Positions 24,876 to 35,288 of a stretch of DNA of 64,000 nucleotides are shown piece after piece. The DNA comes from an uncultured Gemmatimonadota bacterium (GTDB lineage: Bacteria; Gemmatimonadota; Gemmatimonadetes; Gemmatimonadales; GWC2-71-9): contig CAMPKP010000001.1 of the NCBI GenBank assembly GCA_946887295.1, positions 12,768 through 76,767 on the forward strand. Direction: 5' to 3'. Numbering within the stretch: the first letter of the stretch is position 1; every line of letters starts with the position of its first letter. A program made the position numbers and the translations under genes. The notes beneath the pieces were generated by a model. That model saw only the letters and a list, made by a program, of their open reading frames with translations, did no database searches and had not been told where the DNA came from.

Positions 24876-26705
24876 TCAGCGCACCGGGAGGAAGGCTTCG
24901 AGCGGGTTGCGCCGCCCGGAATCCTGCGCTCTGGCGGGCTGCCGCCGGGGCGTCGCGGCACGCGGCGGATGCAGGTCGGCGGCGCGCACCCGAATGACCA
25001 CCGCTCCGCTGGCCGAGTCCCGCCGGCCGGCGAAACGGGTGATCCTGGCGGTCGAGCCGGCGGCGTCGGTTACGCGCAGCGCGGTCCCATCCGTGTATGG
25101 GTAGTAGCCCAGGCGCAGCGAATCACCATCGGCGATCCGGCACTCGCAGTCCAGGCTGTCGTCCTCGCCCACCACGGCAACGCGCAGCGGACGCCCCGAA
25201 CGGTTCACCACCATCGGCGCCAGTCGCGACTCGCCTCCCGCCCCGGCGTCGACCACTCTCCTCAGCTCACCCTCGACCCGGTCGGCCACGATGGCACCCT
25301 CCACGATCCCACCGAGGACGCGGTCCCCCGTGGACGGCTGCACCATGGCCCAGTGCGCCTCCAGCGCCTCGTGGGCGCTCAGTGGGATGCGGCCGCTGTC
25401 GTCGGGCGGAACCATGAGACTGGTGTCGCCCACCGTGAGGGCGATCGGCTCGGTGAGGCGGTTCTCGACCACGAGTGCGGCGGTCTGCCCGGCCGCATCT
25501 TCCGCCGAGGTCCCGGGCTCATCGGCTCGATAACCCGCCGGCTGCTGCCTGCCGGGGGCGGAGACGGCCACCACGACGGCGGCAAGCGCGGCGGCCACCA
25601 GACCGGCCAGCAGTCCCCGCCCTGATCGATCGCGGCCGGCCGGCATCGCCTCCGTGGGAGTCTCGTCGGCGCGCGGGAGCAGGGTGACCGGGTCGATCGC
25701 GGCCGACCGGGCCTCGGCCCTCGCGGCGCGGATCGCCTCCAGCATCGCTCGAGCGCTCGGGAACCGGTCGTCCGGATGCTTGGCCATGCAGCGGAGCACG
25801 ATGCCGGAGATCCAGGGTGGAATCCCGCCGCGGAAGAGATTGGCCGAAGGCACCGGCTCGCTGATGTGCCGCTCCACGATCTGCTGGGAATCGGTTCCCT
25901 CGAAGGGTGGCGCCCCGGTGAGCAGCTGGAAGAGCACCGCGCCCATTCCGTAGAGATCGCTCCTGGCGTCCACGCTCTGGCTGCCGAGGGCCTGCTCGGG
26001 ACTCATGTAGAGCGGGGTACCGACGATGAAGCCGGCGTCGGTGAGGTGCGCGGGGCCGTCCAGGTACTTCACGATGCCGAAGTCCACGAGCAGCGGGCGG
26101 CCGGTCTCGGATTCGATGAGGATGTTGTCCGGCTTGACGTCCCGGTGCACCAGCCCGTGGTCATGGGCGTGCTGGAGCGCCTCCAGCACCGGCTCGACGA
26201 TCTGAAGCGCCCGTTCCGTCGGCAGCGGCCCTTCGGTCCGGAGCAGATCGGCGACGGAGCGCCCCTCGAGGTAGGGCATGGCGTAGTACACCAGGCCCTC
26301 ACCCTCGCCCACGAAATGAATTCGAACGGTATTGGGATGGTTGAGCCGCGCGATCGCACGGGCTTCCTGCTTGAAGCGGGAGATGGTCGCCGCGGTCCAG
26401 GGCAGATCGGAGCGCAGGACCTTCACCGCCAGGCGGCGCTGGAGATCGGTGTCCACCACCTCGTAGACCTCGGCGAAGCCGCCCCGGCCGAGCAGGCGCA
26501 CCACCCGATACTGGCGGCCGAGCGCGCGGCCGAGGCGGTCGAGCGCGCCGCTGTCGGCGGGCCGGGGGTCGAGCGCCGAGAGCTCCACGCCGAAGAGCGC
26601 GAGGCTCCCGGGCCCGCAGCGCGGACAGTGGGAGCTGCCGTCGCGCAGGACGGCATGGCAGGATGAGCAGACGAGTACCGTCAGAGCGCCTCCGGAGTGT
26701 TCCAC
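24876..26705 (-). CDS. Transmembrane Hanks-type Ser/Thr protein kinase with zinc ribbon
   Basis: 609 aa. A zinc ribbon is at residues 13-30 (C13-x2-C16, C27-x2-C30). The kinase domain at about 67-330 has GRGGFAEV, AVKVL, HRDVKPDN and DFG (VDFGIVKYL), all catalytic residues present. One membrane span is at about 365-390 (LLAGLVAAALAAVVVAV). The extracytoplasmic domain at about 410-580 carries DCECRI and is repeated in the next gene. GTG start. A membrane receptor kinase that responds to an envelope or external signal is the straightforward reading; substrates unknown. Confidence 0.92.
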   Translation of the reverse strand: MEHSGGALTVLVCSSCHAVLRDGSSHCPRCGPGSLALFGVELSALDPRPADSGALDRLGRALGRQYRVVRLLGRGGFAEVYEVVDTDLQRRLAVKVLRSDLPWTAATISRFKQEARAIARLNHPNTVRIHFVGEGEGLVYYAMPYLEGRSVADLLRTEGPLPTERALQIVEPVLEALQHAHDHGLVHRDVKPDNILIESETGRPLLVDFGIVKYLDGPAHLTDAGFIVGTPLYMSPEQALGSQSVDARSDLYGMGAVLFQLLTGAPPFEGTDSQQIVERHISEPVPSANLFRGGIPPWISGIVLRCMAKHPDDRFPSARAMLEAIRAARAEARSAAIDPVTLLPRADETPTEAMPAGRDRSGRGLLAGLVAAALAAVVVAVSAPGRQQPAGYRADEPGTSAEDAAGQTAALVVENRLTEPIALTVGDTSLMVPPDDSGRIPLSAHEALEAHWAMVQPSTGDRVLGGIVEGAIVADRVEGELRRVVDAGAGGESRLAPMVVNRSGRPLRVAVVGEDDSLDCECRIADGDSLRLGYYPYTDGTALRVTDAAGSTARITRFAGRRDSASGAVVIRVRAADLHPPRAATPRRQPARAQDSGRRNPLEAFLPVR

Positions 26706-26932
26706 CCGCGGGCCCAGTGAAGCTTAACCCGATCCTGTCAGGGCCGTATGGGGCCCGGCGCCGGCCTGGCGGACCAGGCGTCCCGCCCGCGGACCGGCCG
26801 GCACTGGGCCGGAGTCCGAGCTGATGATCCTGACTTGATGCACCAATCGCGCAATCCGCAAGGCATGGAAGCCGGTTCGGCCGAAAAACGGAAGTAGTGA
26901 CCGCGAAATCGTGCAAAAGTTGCAGAATTATC

Positions 26933-26961
26933 TTGACAGAGTCGGTTCCGGGCGATATCGT
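26933..26961 (+). promoter_or_regulatory. Sigma-70-type promoter for the glnA leader
   Basis: TTGACA (26933-26938), exactly 17 nt, TATCGT (26956-26961). The -35 is perfect and the -10 matches 4 of 6. The start point should be near 26968, giving a leader of about 235 nt before glnA. Confidence 0.7.
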
Positions 26962-26995
26962 CCCCCAGCCACTCGAACTTCTCACGAGGCACCGC

Positions 26996-27079
26996 ATGCG
27001 CCGCTGGCCCCAGTCCATCGCACTCGTCCGCCGAAACCGTCGGCGCGGTCCCCGGCGAGCCCCCGGGCTCCCGGCGTGA
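26996..27079 (+). CDS. Arg-rich 27-residue leader peptide upstream of glnA
   Basis: 27 codons, ATG preceded by GAGG at 6 nt. Nine of 27 residues are Arg, including [13 protein letters not shown] in the second half, and one Trp is at position 4. The stop is 19 nt before a 13-bp terminator stem. This is the position and size of an attenuator leader peptide. It could also be a chance frame in GC-rich DNA, where Arg codons are common. Confidence 0.4.
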   Translation: MRRWPQSIALVRRNRRRGPRRAPGLPA

Positions 27080-27098
27080 GCGGACCCCCGCTCGGCCG

Positions 27099-27136
27099 GA
27101 CGCCCCCGAGCTCGCCCCCGGCGGCTCGGGGGCGTC
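27099..27136 (+). terminator. Terminator/attenuator hairpin upstream of glnA
   Basis: 13-bp perfect stem (27099-27111 with 27124-27136), 12-nt loop, followed by TTT. It lies between the promoter and glnA, so glnA transcription must pass it. Confidence 0.7.
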
Positions 27137-27203
27137 TTTCGTCCCGGGCCCGAGCAACCCGACACCGGTCCCGCATCCACCCTTCACCCCGCACGAGGCG
27201 TAC

Positions 27204-28667
27204 ATGGCCACCAGCGTCAAGACCACGACGTTCACCCGGACCTCCAAGACAGGAGAGGTGCGCCGGGTCCTGGATCTCGTCCGCGACCGGAAGCTCCAGG
27301 TCGTGGACGTCAAGTTCTGCGACCTGCCCGGCACCTGGCAGCACTTCTCGATTCCGGCGAGCGCGCTGGACGAGGACGTGTTCCGCGAGGGGCTGGGGTT
27401 CGACGGCTCGTCGGTCCGCGGCTTCCAGGCGATCAACGAGAGCGACATGCTCCTCCTGCCCGACCCCGCCAGCGCGTTCGTGGATCCGGTGCTCGAGGTG
27501 CCCACGCTCTCGCTCACCTGCGACATCTACGACCCGATCACGCTGGAGCCCTACTCCCGGGACCCGCGGTTCATCGCGTTCAAGGCCGAGGAGTACCTGA
27601 AGACCACCGGCATCGCGACCACATCGTGCTGGGGACCGGAGGCGGAGTTCTTCATCTTCAACTCGGTGCGGTTCGACCAGAACGCGCACGAGGGCTACTA
27701 CCACATCGACTCGGAGGAAGGGGTCTGGAACTCGGGCCGCAACGGGACCCCGAACATGGGTCACCGTCCCAGGCACAAGGAGGGCTACTTCCCGGTGCCC
27801 CCGGTGGACCGGCTGCAGGACGTGCGCTCGAAGATCATGCTCGCGCTGATCGAGGCGGGCATTCCGGTCGAGGTGCAGCACCACGAGGTGGCGACGGCGG
27901 GACAGGCGGAGATCGATATCCGCTTCGGCCCGCTGGTGCAGACCGCCGACCGCATGATGACCTACAAGTACATCGTGAAGAACGTCTGCCACCGGCTCGG
28001 CTACACGGCGACCTTCATGCCCAAGCCGCTCTTCGGCGACAACGGCTCGGGGATGCACTGCCACCAGTCGCTGTGGAACGGCAACACGCCCCTCTTCTTC
28101 GACGAGAGCGGCTACGCCTCGCTGTCCGAGCTCGCCAGGCACTACATCGGAGGGCTCATCACCCACGCCCCCGCCCTGCTCGCGCTCTGCGCGCCGACCA
28201 CCAACAGCTACCGGCGCCTGGTGCCCGGGTTCGAGGCACCGGTCAACCTGATGTACTCGGCCCGGAACCGCTCGGCGATCTGCCGGATCCCGATGTACTC
28301 CAACTCCCCCAAGGCGAAGCGGGTGGAGTTCAGGGCGCCGGACCCGACGGCCAACCCGTATCTCGCGTTCGCGGCGATGCTGATGGCCGGCCTCGACGGC
28401 GTGCGGCGCAAGATCGAGCCGCCCGCGCCCATCGACGAGGACCTCTACGAGCTGCACGACGATCGCAAGGCGAGCATCAGGACGGTGCCCGGATCGCTCG
28501 CCGAGGCGCTCACCGCCCTGGAGAACGACCAGGCGTTCCTGCTCGAGGGCGACGTGTTCACGCCGGACGTGCTGGAGACCTGGATCTCGATGAAGCGGGA
28601 AAAGGACGTCGCGCCGGTGAGCCTGCGGCCGCATCCCTACGAGTTCGTCCTCTATTACGACGCCTGA
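27204..28667 (+). CDS. glnA: Glutamine synthetase type I
   Basis: 487 aa, ammonia assimilation (glutamate + NH3 + ATP to glutamine). Signatures are [10 protein letters not shown] near residue 72, the ATP-loop region [18 protein letters not shown] and NRSAICRIP. Tyr415 in [10 protein letters not shown] occupies the adenylylation site of GSI-beta enzymes, so covalent control by GlnE is possible. RBS GAGG before the ATG. The adjacent gltB and BCAA genes make this stretch a nitrogen-metabolism block. It has its own leader with a hairpin and is followed by a large palindrome. Confidence 0.97.
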   Translation: MATSVKTTTFTRTSKTGEVRRVLDLVRDRKLQVVDVKFCDLPGTWQHFSIPASALDEDVFREGLGFDGSSVRGFQAINESDMLLLPDPASAFVDPVLEVPTLSLTCDIYDPITLEPYSRDPRFIAFKAEEYLKTTGIATTSCWGPEAEFFIFNSVRFDQNAHEGYYHIDSEEGVWNSGRNGTPNMGHRPRHKEGYFPVPPVDRLQDVRSKIMLALIEAGIPVEVQHHEVATAGQAEIDIRFGPLVQTADRMMTYKYIVKNVCHRLGYTATFMPKPLFGDNGSGMHCHQSLWNGNTPLFFDESGYASLSELARHYIGGLITHAPALLALCAPTTNSYRRLVPGFEAPVNLMYSARNRSAICRIPMYSNSPKAKRVEFRAPDPTANPYLAFAAMLMAGLDGVRRKIEPPAPIDEDLYELHDDRKASIRTVPGSLAEALTALENDQAFLLEGDVFTPDVLETWISMKREKDVAPVSLRPHPYEFVLYYDA

Positions 28668-28709
28668 CGCGGCCTGAAGCGCCAGGCCCGGCGCGCAGAG
28701 GCGACTACC

Positions 28710-28757
28710 TGTCACCCTGAGCAGGCGAAGGGGCCCCTTCGCCTGCTCAGGGTGACA
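28710..28757. repeat. Perfect 48-bp palindrome (REP-like intergenic element)
   Basis: Two 24-bp arms (28710-28733 and 28734-28757) with no spacer. The arms begin TGTCACCCTGAGCAGG and meet at GGGGCCCC. The motif family GTCA(T/C)CCTGAGC...CGAAGG is familiar as a dispersed intergenic palindrome in several soil and aquatic phyla (from memory). It could act as a terminator for glnA. Its distal end supplies GTGACA, a possible -35 for ilvD. Confidence 0.9.
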
Positions 28758-28781
28758 ACCTTCGCCGGTCAACCCTAGATT
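28752..28781 (+). promoter_or_regulatory. Putative leaderless ilvD promoter
   Basis: GTGACA (28752-28757, end of the palindrome), 18-nt spacer, TAGATT (28776-28781), 6 nt, ATG. No Shine-Dalgarno sequence precedes the ATG, which fits a leaderless message. Confidence 0.55.
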
Positions 28782-28787
28782 CCCCCC

Positions 28788-30464
28788 ATGCCCGATCACC
28801 TCCGCAGCGCCGCCATCACCCAGGGCGTTCAGCGCGCGCCCAACCGCGCCATGCTGCGCGCCGTAGGGTTCCAGGATGCCGACTTCGATAAGCCGATCGT
28901 CGGCATCGCGAGCGGCTGGAGCACCATCACGCCCTGCAACGCCGGGCTCGACCTCCTTGCCCGGCGGGCGGAGCACGCCGCGCGCGAGGGTGGCGCCATG
29001 CCCCAGATCTTCGGCACCATCACGGTGAGCGACGGAATCTCCATGGGCACCGAGGGGATGAAGTACTCCCTGGTGTCCCGCGAGGTGATCGCGGACTCGA
29101 TCGAGACGGCCTGCGGCGCGCAGAGCATGGACGGCGTCATCGCCATCGGCGGGTGCGACAAGAACATGCCCGGCGCGATGATCGCGATCGCCCGGATGAA
29201 CATTCCGGCGATCTTCGTGTACGGCGGCACCATCAAGCCCGGCCACTACCAGGGGCGGGACCTGACCGTCGTGAGCGCCTTCGAGGCGGTGGGCCAGCAC
29301 AGCGCGGGCAAGATGGACGACGCCGAGCTGCGCGAGGTCGAGCGCCGGGCCTGTCCCGGCAAGGGCTCCTGCGGCGGCATGTTCACCGCGAACACGATGT
29401 CGTCGGTCTTCGAGGCGATGGGCATGAGCCTCCCCTATTCGTCCACCATGGCCGCGGAGGACGACGAGAAGGCGGAGAGCGCCGCCGGGTCGGCCCGGGT
29501 GCTGGTGGACGCCGTGGGGGCGGGGCTGGTCCCCCGCCGCATTCTCACCCGCCACGCGTTCGAGAACGGGATCGCCGTGGTCATGGCGCTGGGTGGCTCC
29601 ACCAACGCGGTGCTCCACCTGCTCGCCATCGCGCGGGCCGCGGGCGTGCCGCTGGTGCTCGACGACTTCGAGGCCATTCGCGCCCGGGTGCCGGTGCTCT
29701 GCGACCTCAAGCCGTCGGGGCGGTTCGTCGCGACCGACCTGCACCGCGCGGGCGGTGTGCCCCAGGTCATGAAGATCCTGCTGGAGCACGGCCTGCTGCA
29801 CGGCGGCGCGCTCACGATCACCGGTCGGACCGTCGAGGAGACGCTCCACGGGGTGCCGGCTGAGCCGCGGCCGGACCAGGAGGTGATCCGCCCGTGGAGC
29901 CGCCCACTCTACCGGCAGGGACATCTGGCGATCCTGCGGGGCAACCTCGCGCCCGAGGGAGCGGTGGCGAAGATCACGGGGGTGAGATCCCCGAGGATCA
30001 CGGGGCCCGCCCGGGTCTTCGAATCGGAGGAATCGTGTCTCGAAGCGATTCTGGCGGGGCGGATCGGTCCGGGCGACGTCGTGGTGATCCGCTACGAGGG
30101 TCCCAAGGGCGGGCCGGGAATGCGGGAGATGCTGGCGCCGACCTCCGCGCTCATCGGGGCGGGCCTGGGTGATTCGGTCGGGCTCATCACCGACGGGCGG
30201 TTCTCGGGCGGGACCTACGGGCTCGTGGTGGGCCACGTCGCGCCGGAAGCGGCCGTGGGCGGACCGATCGCGCTGGTGCGGGAGGGCGATCCGATCACCA
30301 TCGATGCGGACCTCCGCCGGCTCTCGGTGGATGTGCCGGATATCGAGCTGGAACGGCGCCGCGCGAGCTGGAGCCCGCCACCGCTCCGCTACACCGCGGG
30401 AGTGCTCTTCAAGTACGCCCGAGAGGTCTCCAGCGCCAGCCTCGGCGCGGTCACCGACCTCTGA
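28788..30464 (+). CDS. ilvD: Dihydroxy-acid dehydratase
   Basis: 558 aa. Fe-S dehydratase of valine, isoleucine and pantothenate synthesis. It has the signatures [12 protein letters not shown] and [18 protein letters not shown], and [15 protein letters not shown] near the C-terminus. The Fe-S ligands include Cys in AIGGCDKN and GKGSCGGMF. It is separate from, and convergent with, the leu-ilv operon, whose last gene leuB ends 18 bp away. The start lacks a ribosome-binding site and is probably leaderless. Confidence 0.96.
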   Translation: MPDHLRSAAITQGVQRAPNRAMLRAVGFQDADFDKPIVGIASGWSTITPCNAGLDLLARRAEHAAREGGAMPQIFGTITVSDGISMGTEGMKYSLVSREVIADSIETACGAQSMDGVIAIGGCDKNMPGAMIAIARMNIPAIFVYGGTIKPGHYQGRDLTVVSAFEAVGQHSAGKMDDAELREVERRACPGKGSCGGMFTANTMSSVFEAMGMSLPYSSTMAAEDDEKAESAAGSARVLVDAVGAGLVPRRILTRHAFENGIAVVMALGGSTNAVLHLLAIARAAGVPLVLDDFEAIRARVPVLCDLKPSGRFVATDLHRAGGVPQVMKILLEHGLLHGGALTITGRTVEETLHGVPAEPRPDQEVIRPWSRPLYRQGHLAILRGNLAPEGAVAKITGVRSPRITGPARVFESEESCLEAILAGRIGPGDVVVIRYEGPKGGPGMREMLAPTSALIGAGLGDSVGLITDGRFSGGTYGLVVGHVAPEAAVGGPIALVREGDPITIDADLRRLSVDVPDIELERRRASWSPPPLRYTAGVLFKYAREVSSASLGAVTDL

Positions 30465-30482
30465 GCTCGGGAGCGCCCCGCA

Positions 30483-31574
30483 TTAGCCGACCGGCTCCAC
30501 CGCCTTCCCCCAGAGCACCAGCCGCGCGACCTCGTCGCCCACCTCGCTGGTGCTGAGACTCGGCTCCCCTTTGCGCGCCAGATCCGCGGTCCGGACGCCC
30601 GCGCCAAGCATGGCCGCCACCGCCTGATCCACGGCCGCCGCCGGCTCGGGGAGCTTCAGCCCGTAGCGCAGGAGCATCGCCGCGCTGGCGATCGCGCCGA
30701 TCGGGTTCGCCACTCCGCGACCGGCGATGTCGGGCGCGGAGCCGTGCACCGGCTCGAACAGACCCGGTCCGTCCCCCAGTGATGCCGACGGCAGCAGGCC
30801 CAGCGATCCGGTCAGCACGGCCGCCTCGTCGCTCAGGATGTCGCCGAAGAGGTTTTCGGTGAGCAGTACGTCGATCCGCGCGGGATCCGCCACGAGGCGC
30901 ATGGCGGCGAAGTCCACGTAGAGGTGCTCGAGCGCGACGGAGGGGAACTCCTCCGCACCGATCCGGGTGACCGTCTCCCGCCAGAGCTGGGAGACCTCCA
31001 GCACGTTCGCCTTGTCCACCGACGTCAGCCGCCCCCGCCGCTCGGCGGCCGCGCGGAACGCCACGCGCGCCACCCGCTCGATCTCCGGCACGGTGTACCG
31101 CAGCGTGTTCACCGCGCTGTCCCGCTCGAGCGCGCGCGGCTCCCCGTAGTAGAGCCCGCCGGTCAGCTCGCGCACGATCAGCAGGTCCACGCCCTCGAGG
31201 CGCTCGGGGCGGAGCGGCGATGCGTAGGCCAGCGCCGGGTGCACCGCGACCGGCCGGAGATTGGCATAGGCACCGAGCAGCTTGCGGAGCGCCAGCAGCC
31301 CGGCCTCGGGCCTGCGCTTCCCCTCCGCGGCCGCGAGCGACGGATCGCCGACGGCGCCGAGGAGCACCGCGTCCGCCGCGGATACCGCGTCGCGCGTGCG
31401 CGGCGGCAGCGAGTCCCCCGACTCCGCGACGCCGGCCGCACCGACCGGATACTCCCGGGTCTCGAGGCGGTAGCCGAACAGGTCGGTGACGGCGCGCAGC
31501 ACCTTCACCGCCTCCGCGGTGACCTCGGGGCCGATGCCGTCGCCCGGCAGGACGGCCAGCGAGATGCGCTTCAC
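30483..31574 (-). CDS. leuB: 3-isopropylmalate dehydrogenase
   Basis: 363 aa. Third enzyme of leucine synthesis, NAD-dependent oxidative decarboxylation. Motifs: [40 protein letters not shown], and [23 protein letters not shown] start overlaps the leuD stop (GTGA). Last gene of leuA-ilvBNC-leuCDB. Confidence 0.96.
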   Translation of the reverse strand: MKRISLAVLPGDGIGPEVTAEAVKVLRAVTDLFGYRLETREYPVGAAGVAESGDSLPPRTRDAVSAADAVLLGAVGDPSLAAAEGKRRPEAGLLALRKLLGAYANLRPVAVHPALAYASPLRPERLEGVDLLIVRELTGGLYYGEPRALERDSAVNTLRYTVPEIERVARVAFRAAAERRGRLTSVDKANVLEVSQLWRETVTRIGAEEFPSVALEHLYVDFAAMRLVADPARIDVLLTENLFGDILSDEAAVLTGSLGLLPSASLGDGPGLFEPVHGSAPDIAGRGVANPIGAIASAAMLLRYGLKLPEPAAAVDQAVAAMLGAGVRTADLARKGEPSLSTSEVGDEVARLVLWGKAVEPVG

Positions 31575-32161
31575 GAGTGCCTCTGCTCGAACGCGGCGAT
31601 CGCGGGCTCGTGCCGAAGCGTGCGGCCGATCTCGTCGAGCCCCTGAAGCAGCATGTCGCGGCGATAGGGCGCGATCTCGAACGCCGACTCGAAGCCGCGG
31701 GCGTCGCGAACCGTGGTGGTCATCAGATCCACCGTCAGCTCGTACCCCGCTCCGGAGGCCTGGGCCCGGCGGAAGAGCTCCTGCACCGCCTTCTCCGGCA
31801 GGGTCACGGGCAGCAGTCCGTTCTGGCAGCAGTTTCCATGGAAGATGTCGGCGAACGACGGGGCGACGATGGCGCGAAAACCGTAGTCGGCCAGCGCCCA
31901 CGGCGCGTGCTCGCGCGACGAGCCGCAGCCGAAGTTCTCGCCGGCGAGCAGAATGCTCGCGCCCCGAGCGGCAGGCTGGTTGAGCTCGAAGGCCGGATCG
32001 GGCGAGCCGTCGGCGCGGTAGCGCCAGTCGAAGAAGAGCGAGGGCCCGAAGCCGGTGCGCTCGATACGCTTCAGGAACTGCTTCGGGATGATCTGGTCGG
32101 TGTCGACGTTGGCCCGGGGGAGCGCGGCGACCCGGCCGGTGTGGACGATGAATCGCTCCAT
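31571..32161 (-). CDS. leuD: 3-isopropylmalate dehydratase small subunit
   Basis: 196 aa. Swivelling domain of isopropylmalate isomerase, partner of LeuC. Motifs: [48 protein letters not shown] with GAGG upstream. An A/T-rich spacer of 79 bp with two dyads separates it from leuC, the only real gap in the operon, so an internal promoter or operator is possible. Confidence 0.96.
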   Translation of the reverse strand: MERFIVHTGRVAALPRANVDTDQIIPKQFLKRIERTGFGPSLFFDWRYRADGSPDPAFELNQPAARGASILLAGENFGCGSSREHAPWALADYGFRAIVAPSFADIFHGNCCQNGLLPVTLPEKAVQELFRRAQASGAGYELTVDLMTTTVRDARGFESAFEIAPYRRDMLLQGLDEIGRTLRHEPAIAAFEQRHS

Positions 32162-32169
32162 GTAGCCTC

Positions 32170-32202
32170 GAAGTTACTTCAAGGTTATTGATGTAACTAC
32201 AT
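32170..32202. promoter_or_regulatory. Two small dyads in the leuC-leuD spacer
   Basis: GAAGT-T-ACTTC (32170-32180) and ATGTA-AC-TACAT (32191-32202). Their centres are about 21 bp apart, two helical turns, in an A/T-rich stretch within GC-rich DNA. This is compatible with a regulator site or internal promoter, or with an RNA processing structure. Confidence 0.4.
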
Positions 32203-32240
32203 AGACATTAACGTATTGTGGCTGACGCGCGAGAAGCTTT

Positions 32241-33647
32241 CTAGCTTCGGCCGAGCACGCTGCGCACGTCCACCAGTCGTCCCTCGAGCGCCGCGGCCGC
32301 CGCCATCGCGGGGCTCATGAGATGCGTGCGCCCGCCCCGTCCCTGCCGCCCTTCGAAGTTCCGGTTCGACGTGGATGCGCATCGCTCGCCCGGCGCCAGG
32401 ATGTCCTCGTTCATGCCGAGGCACATGGAGCAACCCGGGTTGCGCCACTCGAACCCCGCCTCGCGGAAGAGGCGGTCGAGTCCCTCCGCCTCGGCCGCCT
32501 CTTTCACCCGCCGCGAGCCGGGCACGACCATCGCTCGCACGCCGCTCGCCACCCGCCGGCCCTGCACGACCCCGGCGGCCTCGCGGAGATCGCCGATGCG
32601 TCCGTTGGTGCAGGAGCCGAGGAAGACGCGGTCCACCGGCAGCCCTTCGAGCGGCGTGCCCGGCCGCAGATCCATGTACTCCAGCGCGCGGCGGTACGAC
32701 TGCCGCTCCGCCTCGGTGGGTGCGTCCGACGGATCGGGCACGCGCTCGGTGATCTCGGCGGTCATGCCGGGGCTGGTGCCCCAGGTGACCTGCGGCCCGA
32801 GCGACGCGCCGTCGATCACCACGGTGCGGTCGTACCGCGCGTCGGGATCGCTGCGGAGCCCGCGCCACTCGGCGACCGCGCGGGTCCACGCCTCGCCCCG
32901 GGGCGAGCGGGGCCGCGAGGCCAGAAACTCGAAGGTGGTGTCATCGGGTGCGATCATGCCCGCCCGCGCGCCCGCCTCGATGGACATGTTGCAGATCGTC
33001 ATCCGTCCCTCCATCGAGAGGGCCCGGATGGCTTCGCCGGTGTACTCCAGCACGTAGCCGGTCCCGCCGGCGGTGCCGATGCGGCGGATGAGCGCGAGGA
33101 TGAGATCCTTGGCTCCGACGCCGGGCCGGGGGGTGCCGGTGAAGCGCACCTCCATCGTCCGGGGCCGCGACTGCACGATGCACTGGGTCGCGAGGACGTG
33201 CTCCACCTCGCTCGTCCCGATGCCGAAGGCGAGCGCGCCGAACGCGCCGTGGGTGGAGGTGTGCGAGTCGCCGCAGACGATGACGGTGCCGGGGCGGGTG
33301 ACGCCGAGCTCGGGGCCGATCACGTGGACGATCCCCTGGTCGGGCGAGTCGAGGTCGTGCAGCTCGATGCCCGCCTCCCGGGCGTTGCTCACCAGGGTGG
33401 AGAGCTGCCGGGCCGCCACTTCGTCGGCGATCGGCAGGCGGCGATCGCCGGTAGGAACGTTGTGATCCACGGTCGCCAGCGTGAGGTCGGGCCGGCGCAC
33501 GCTCCGTCCCGCGATCCGAAGCCCTTCGAAGGCCTGCGGCGAGGTGACCTCGTGGACCAGGTGCAGATCGACGTACAGCAGGGCGGGCCCGTCGCCCTCC
33601 TGGTGGACGACGTGGGTCTCCCAGACCTTGTCGAAGAGGGTGGGCAT
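32241..33647 (-). CDS. leuC: 3-isopropylmalate dehydratase large subunit
   Basis: 468 aa aconitase-family protein. It isomerises 2- to 3-isopropylmalate with LeuD. The 4Fe-4S ligands are in [14 protein letters not shown] and [13 protein letters not shown]. Other signatures: [20 protein letters not shown] and TGYVLEYTG. It follows ilvC by 4 bp in the same operon. Confidence 0.97.
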   Translation of the reverse strand: MPTLFDKVWETHVVHQEGDGPALLYVDLHLVHEVTSPQAFEGLRIAGRSVRRPDLTLATVDHNVPTGDRRLPIADEVAARQLSTLVSNAREAGIELHDLDSPDQGIVHVIGPELGVTRPGTVIVCGDSHTSTHGAFGALAFGIGTSEVEHVLATQCIVQSRPRTMEVRFTGTPRPGVGAKDLILALIRRIGTAGGTGYVLEYTGEAIRALSMEGRMTICNMSIEAGARAGMIAPDDTTFEFLASRPRSPRGEAWTRAVAEWRGLRSDPDARYDRTVVIDGASLGPQVTWGTSPGMTAEITERVPDPSDAPTEAERQSYRRALEYMDLRPGTPLEGLPVDRVFLGSCTNGRIGDLREAAGVVQGRRVASGVRAMVVPGSRRVKEAAEAEGLDRLFREAGFEWRNPGCSMCLGMNEDILAPGERCASTSNRNFEGRQGRGGRTHLMSPAMAAAAALEGRLVDVRSVLGRS

Positions 33648-33651
33648 GTCG

Positions 33652-34757
<1,106 letters not shown>

Positions 34758-34761
<4 letters not shown>

Positions 34762-35288
34762 GTCGCTCCCGCTTCCATTTGAGGGTGGGCCGTCAACCGC
34801 AGCCCCGTCGCCCCGGACTCCAGAGCCACGGCGCCGCTTCGCGCCACTTCCATGATGTCGAACCGCTCGAGCGCCCGGATGCACGAGAGGACGAACGCCG
34901 CCGAGCCGGTGAGCTCGACGATGACCGCGTCGGCCGACTCGTCCACCACCGTGGCGTGGTAGAGCTGCACCACGTCGAGCAGCTCGGCGTAGCGGTCGTC
35001 CGGCGGACGGAGCTTGACCAGCGCGATCTCCCGGGCCACGGCCTCGCCCGGGGAGATCGCCGCCGCGTCGCGAACCCCGATGATCTTCTGGAGGTGCTGG
35101 GCGGCCCGTTCGGCGGTCGCCTGGTCGGATTGCATCATGATGGTGAGCCTCGAGACGCCGGGCACATCGGTGGGCCCCACGGCCAGACTGTGCACGGGGA
35201 AGTTGCGCCGCCGGATGAGACCGATGGCGCGGGTCAATGTGACGAGATGGTCCTCCAGCAGGACCGTGACGACGCGCGGGGCGCTCAC
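34758..35288 (-). CDS. ilvN: Acetolactate synthase small (regulatory) subunit
   Basis: 176 aa. An N-terminal ACT domain ([20 protein letters not shown]) and a C-terminal ACT-like domain bind valine for feedback inhibition. The sequence [16 protein letters not shown] is typical. GTG start overlaps the ilvB stop (GTGA). Confidence 0.95.

Larger units (their letters stand above)
26706..27203 (+). other. Regulatory region upstream of glnA
   Basis: 498 bp between the kinase start (minus) and glnA (plus). The part 26706-26930 holds no gene or clear signal. Then come a strong promoter (26933-26961), a 27-codon Arg-rich leader frame (26996-27079) and a terminator hairpin (27099-27136). I looked for a sigma-54 promoter before glnA and saw none. 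Confidence 0.7.

Noticed and set aside
26706..27203. Sigma-54 promoter for glnA
   Set aside because: No GG-N10-GC element of the expected form was seen; a sigma-70-type box is present instead.
26982..30236. 1084-codon open frame on the minus strand opposite glnA and ilvD
   Set aside because: Shadow of two highly conserved enzymes; no family resemblance.
32162..32240. A/T-rich island as a transfer junction
   Set aside because: Only 79 bp, flanked by genes of one operon with uniform composition and no repeats or integrase.
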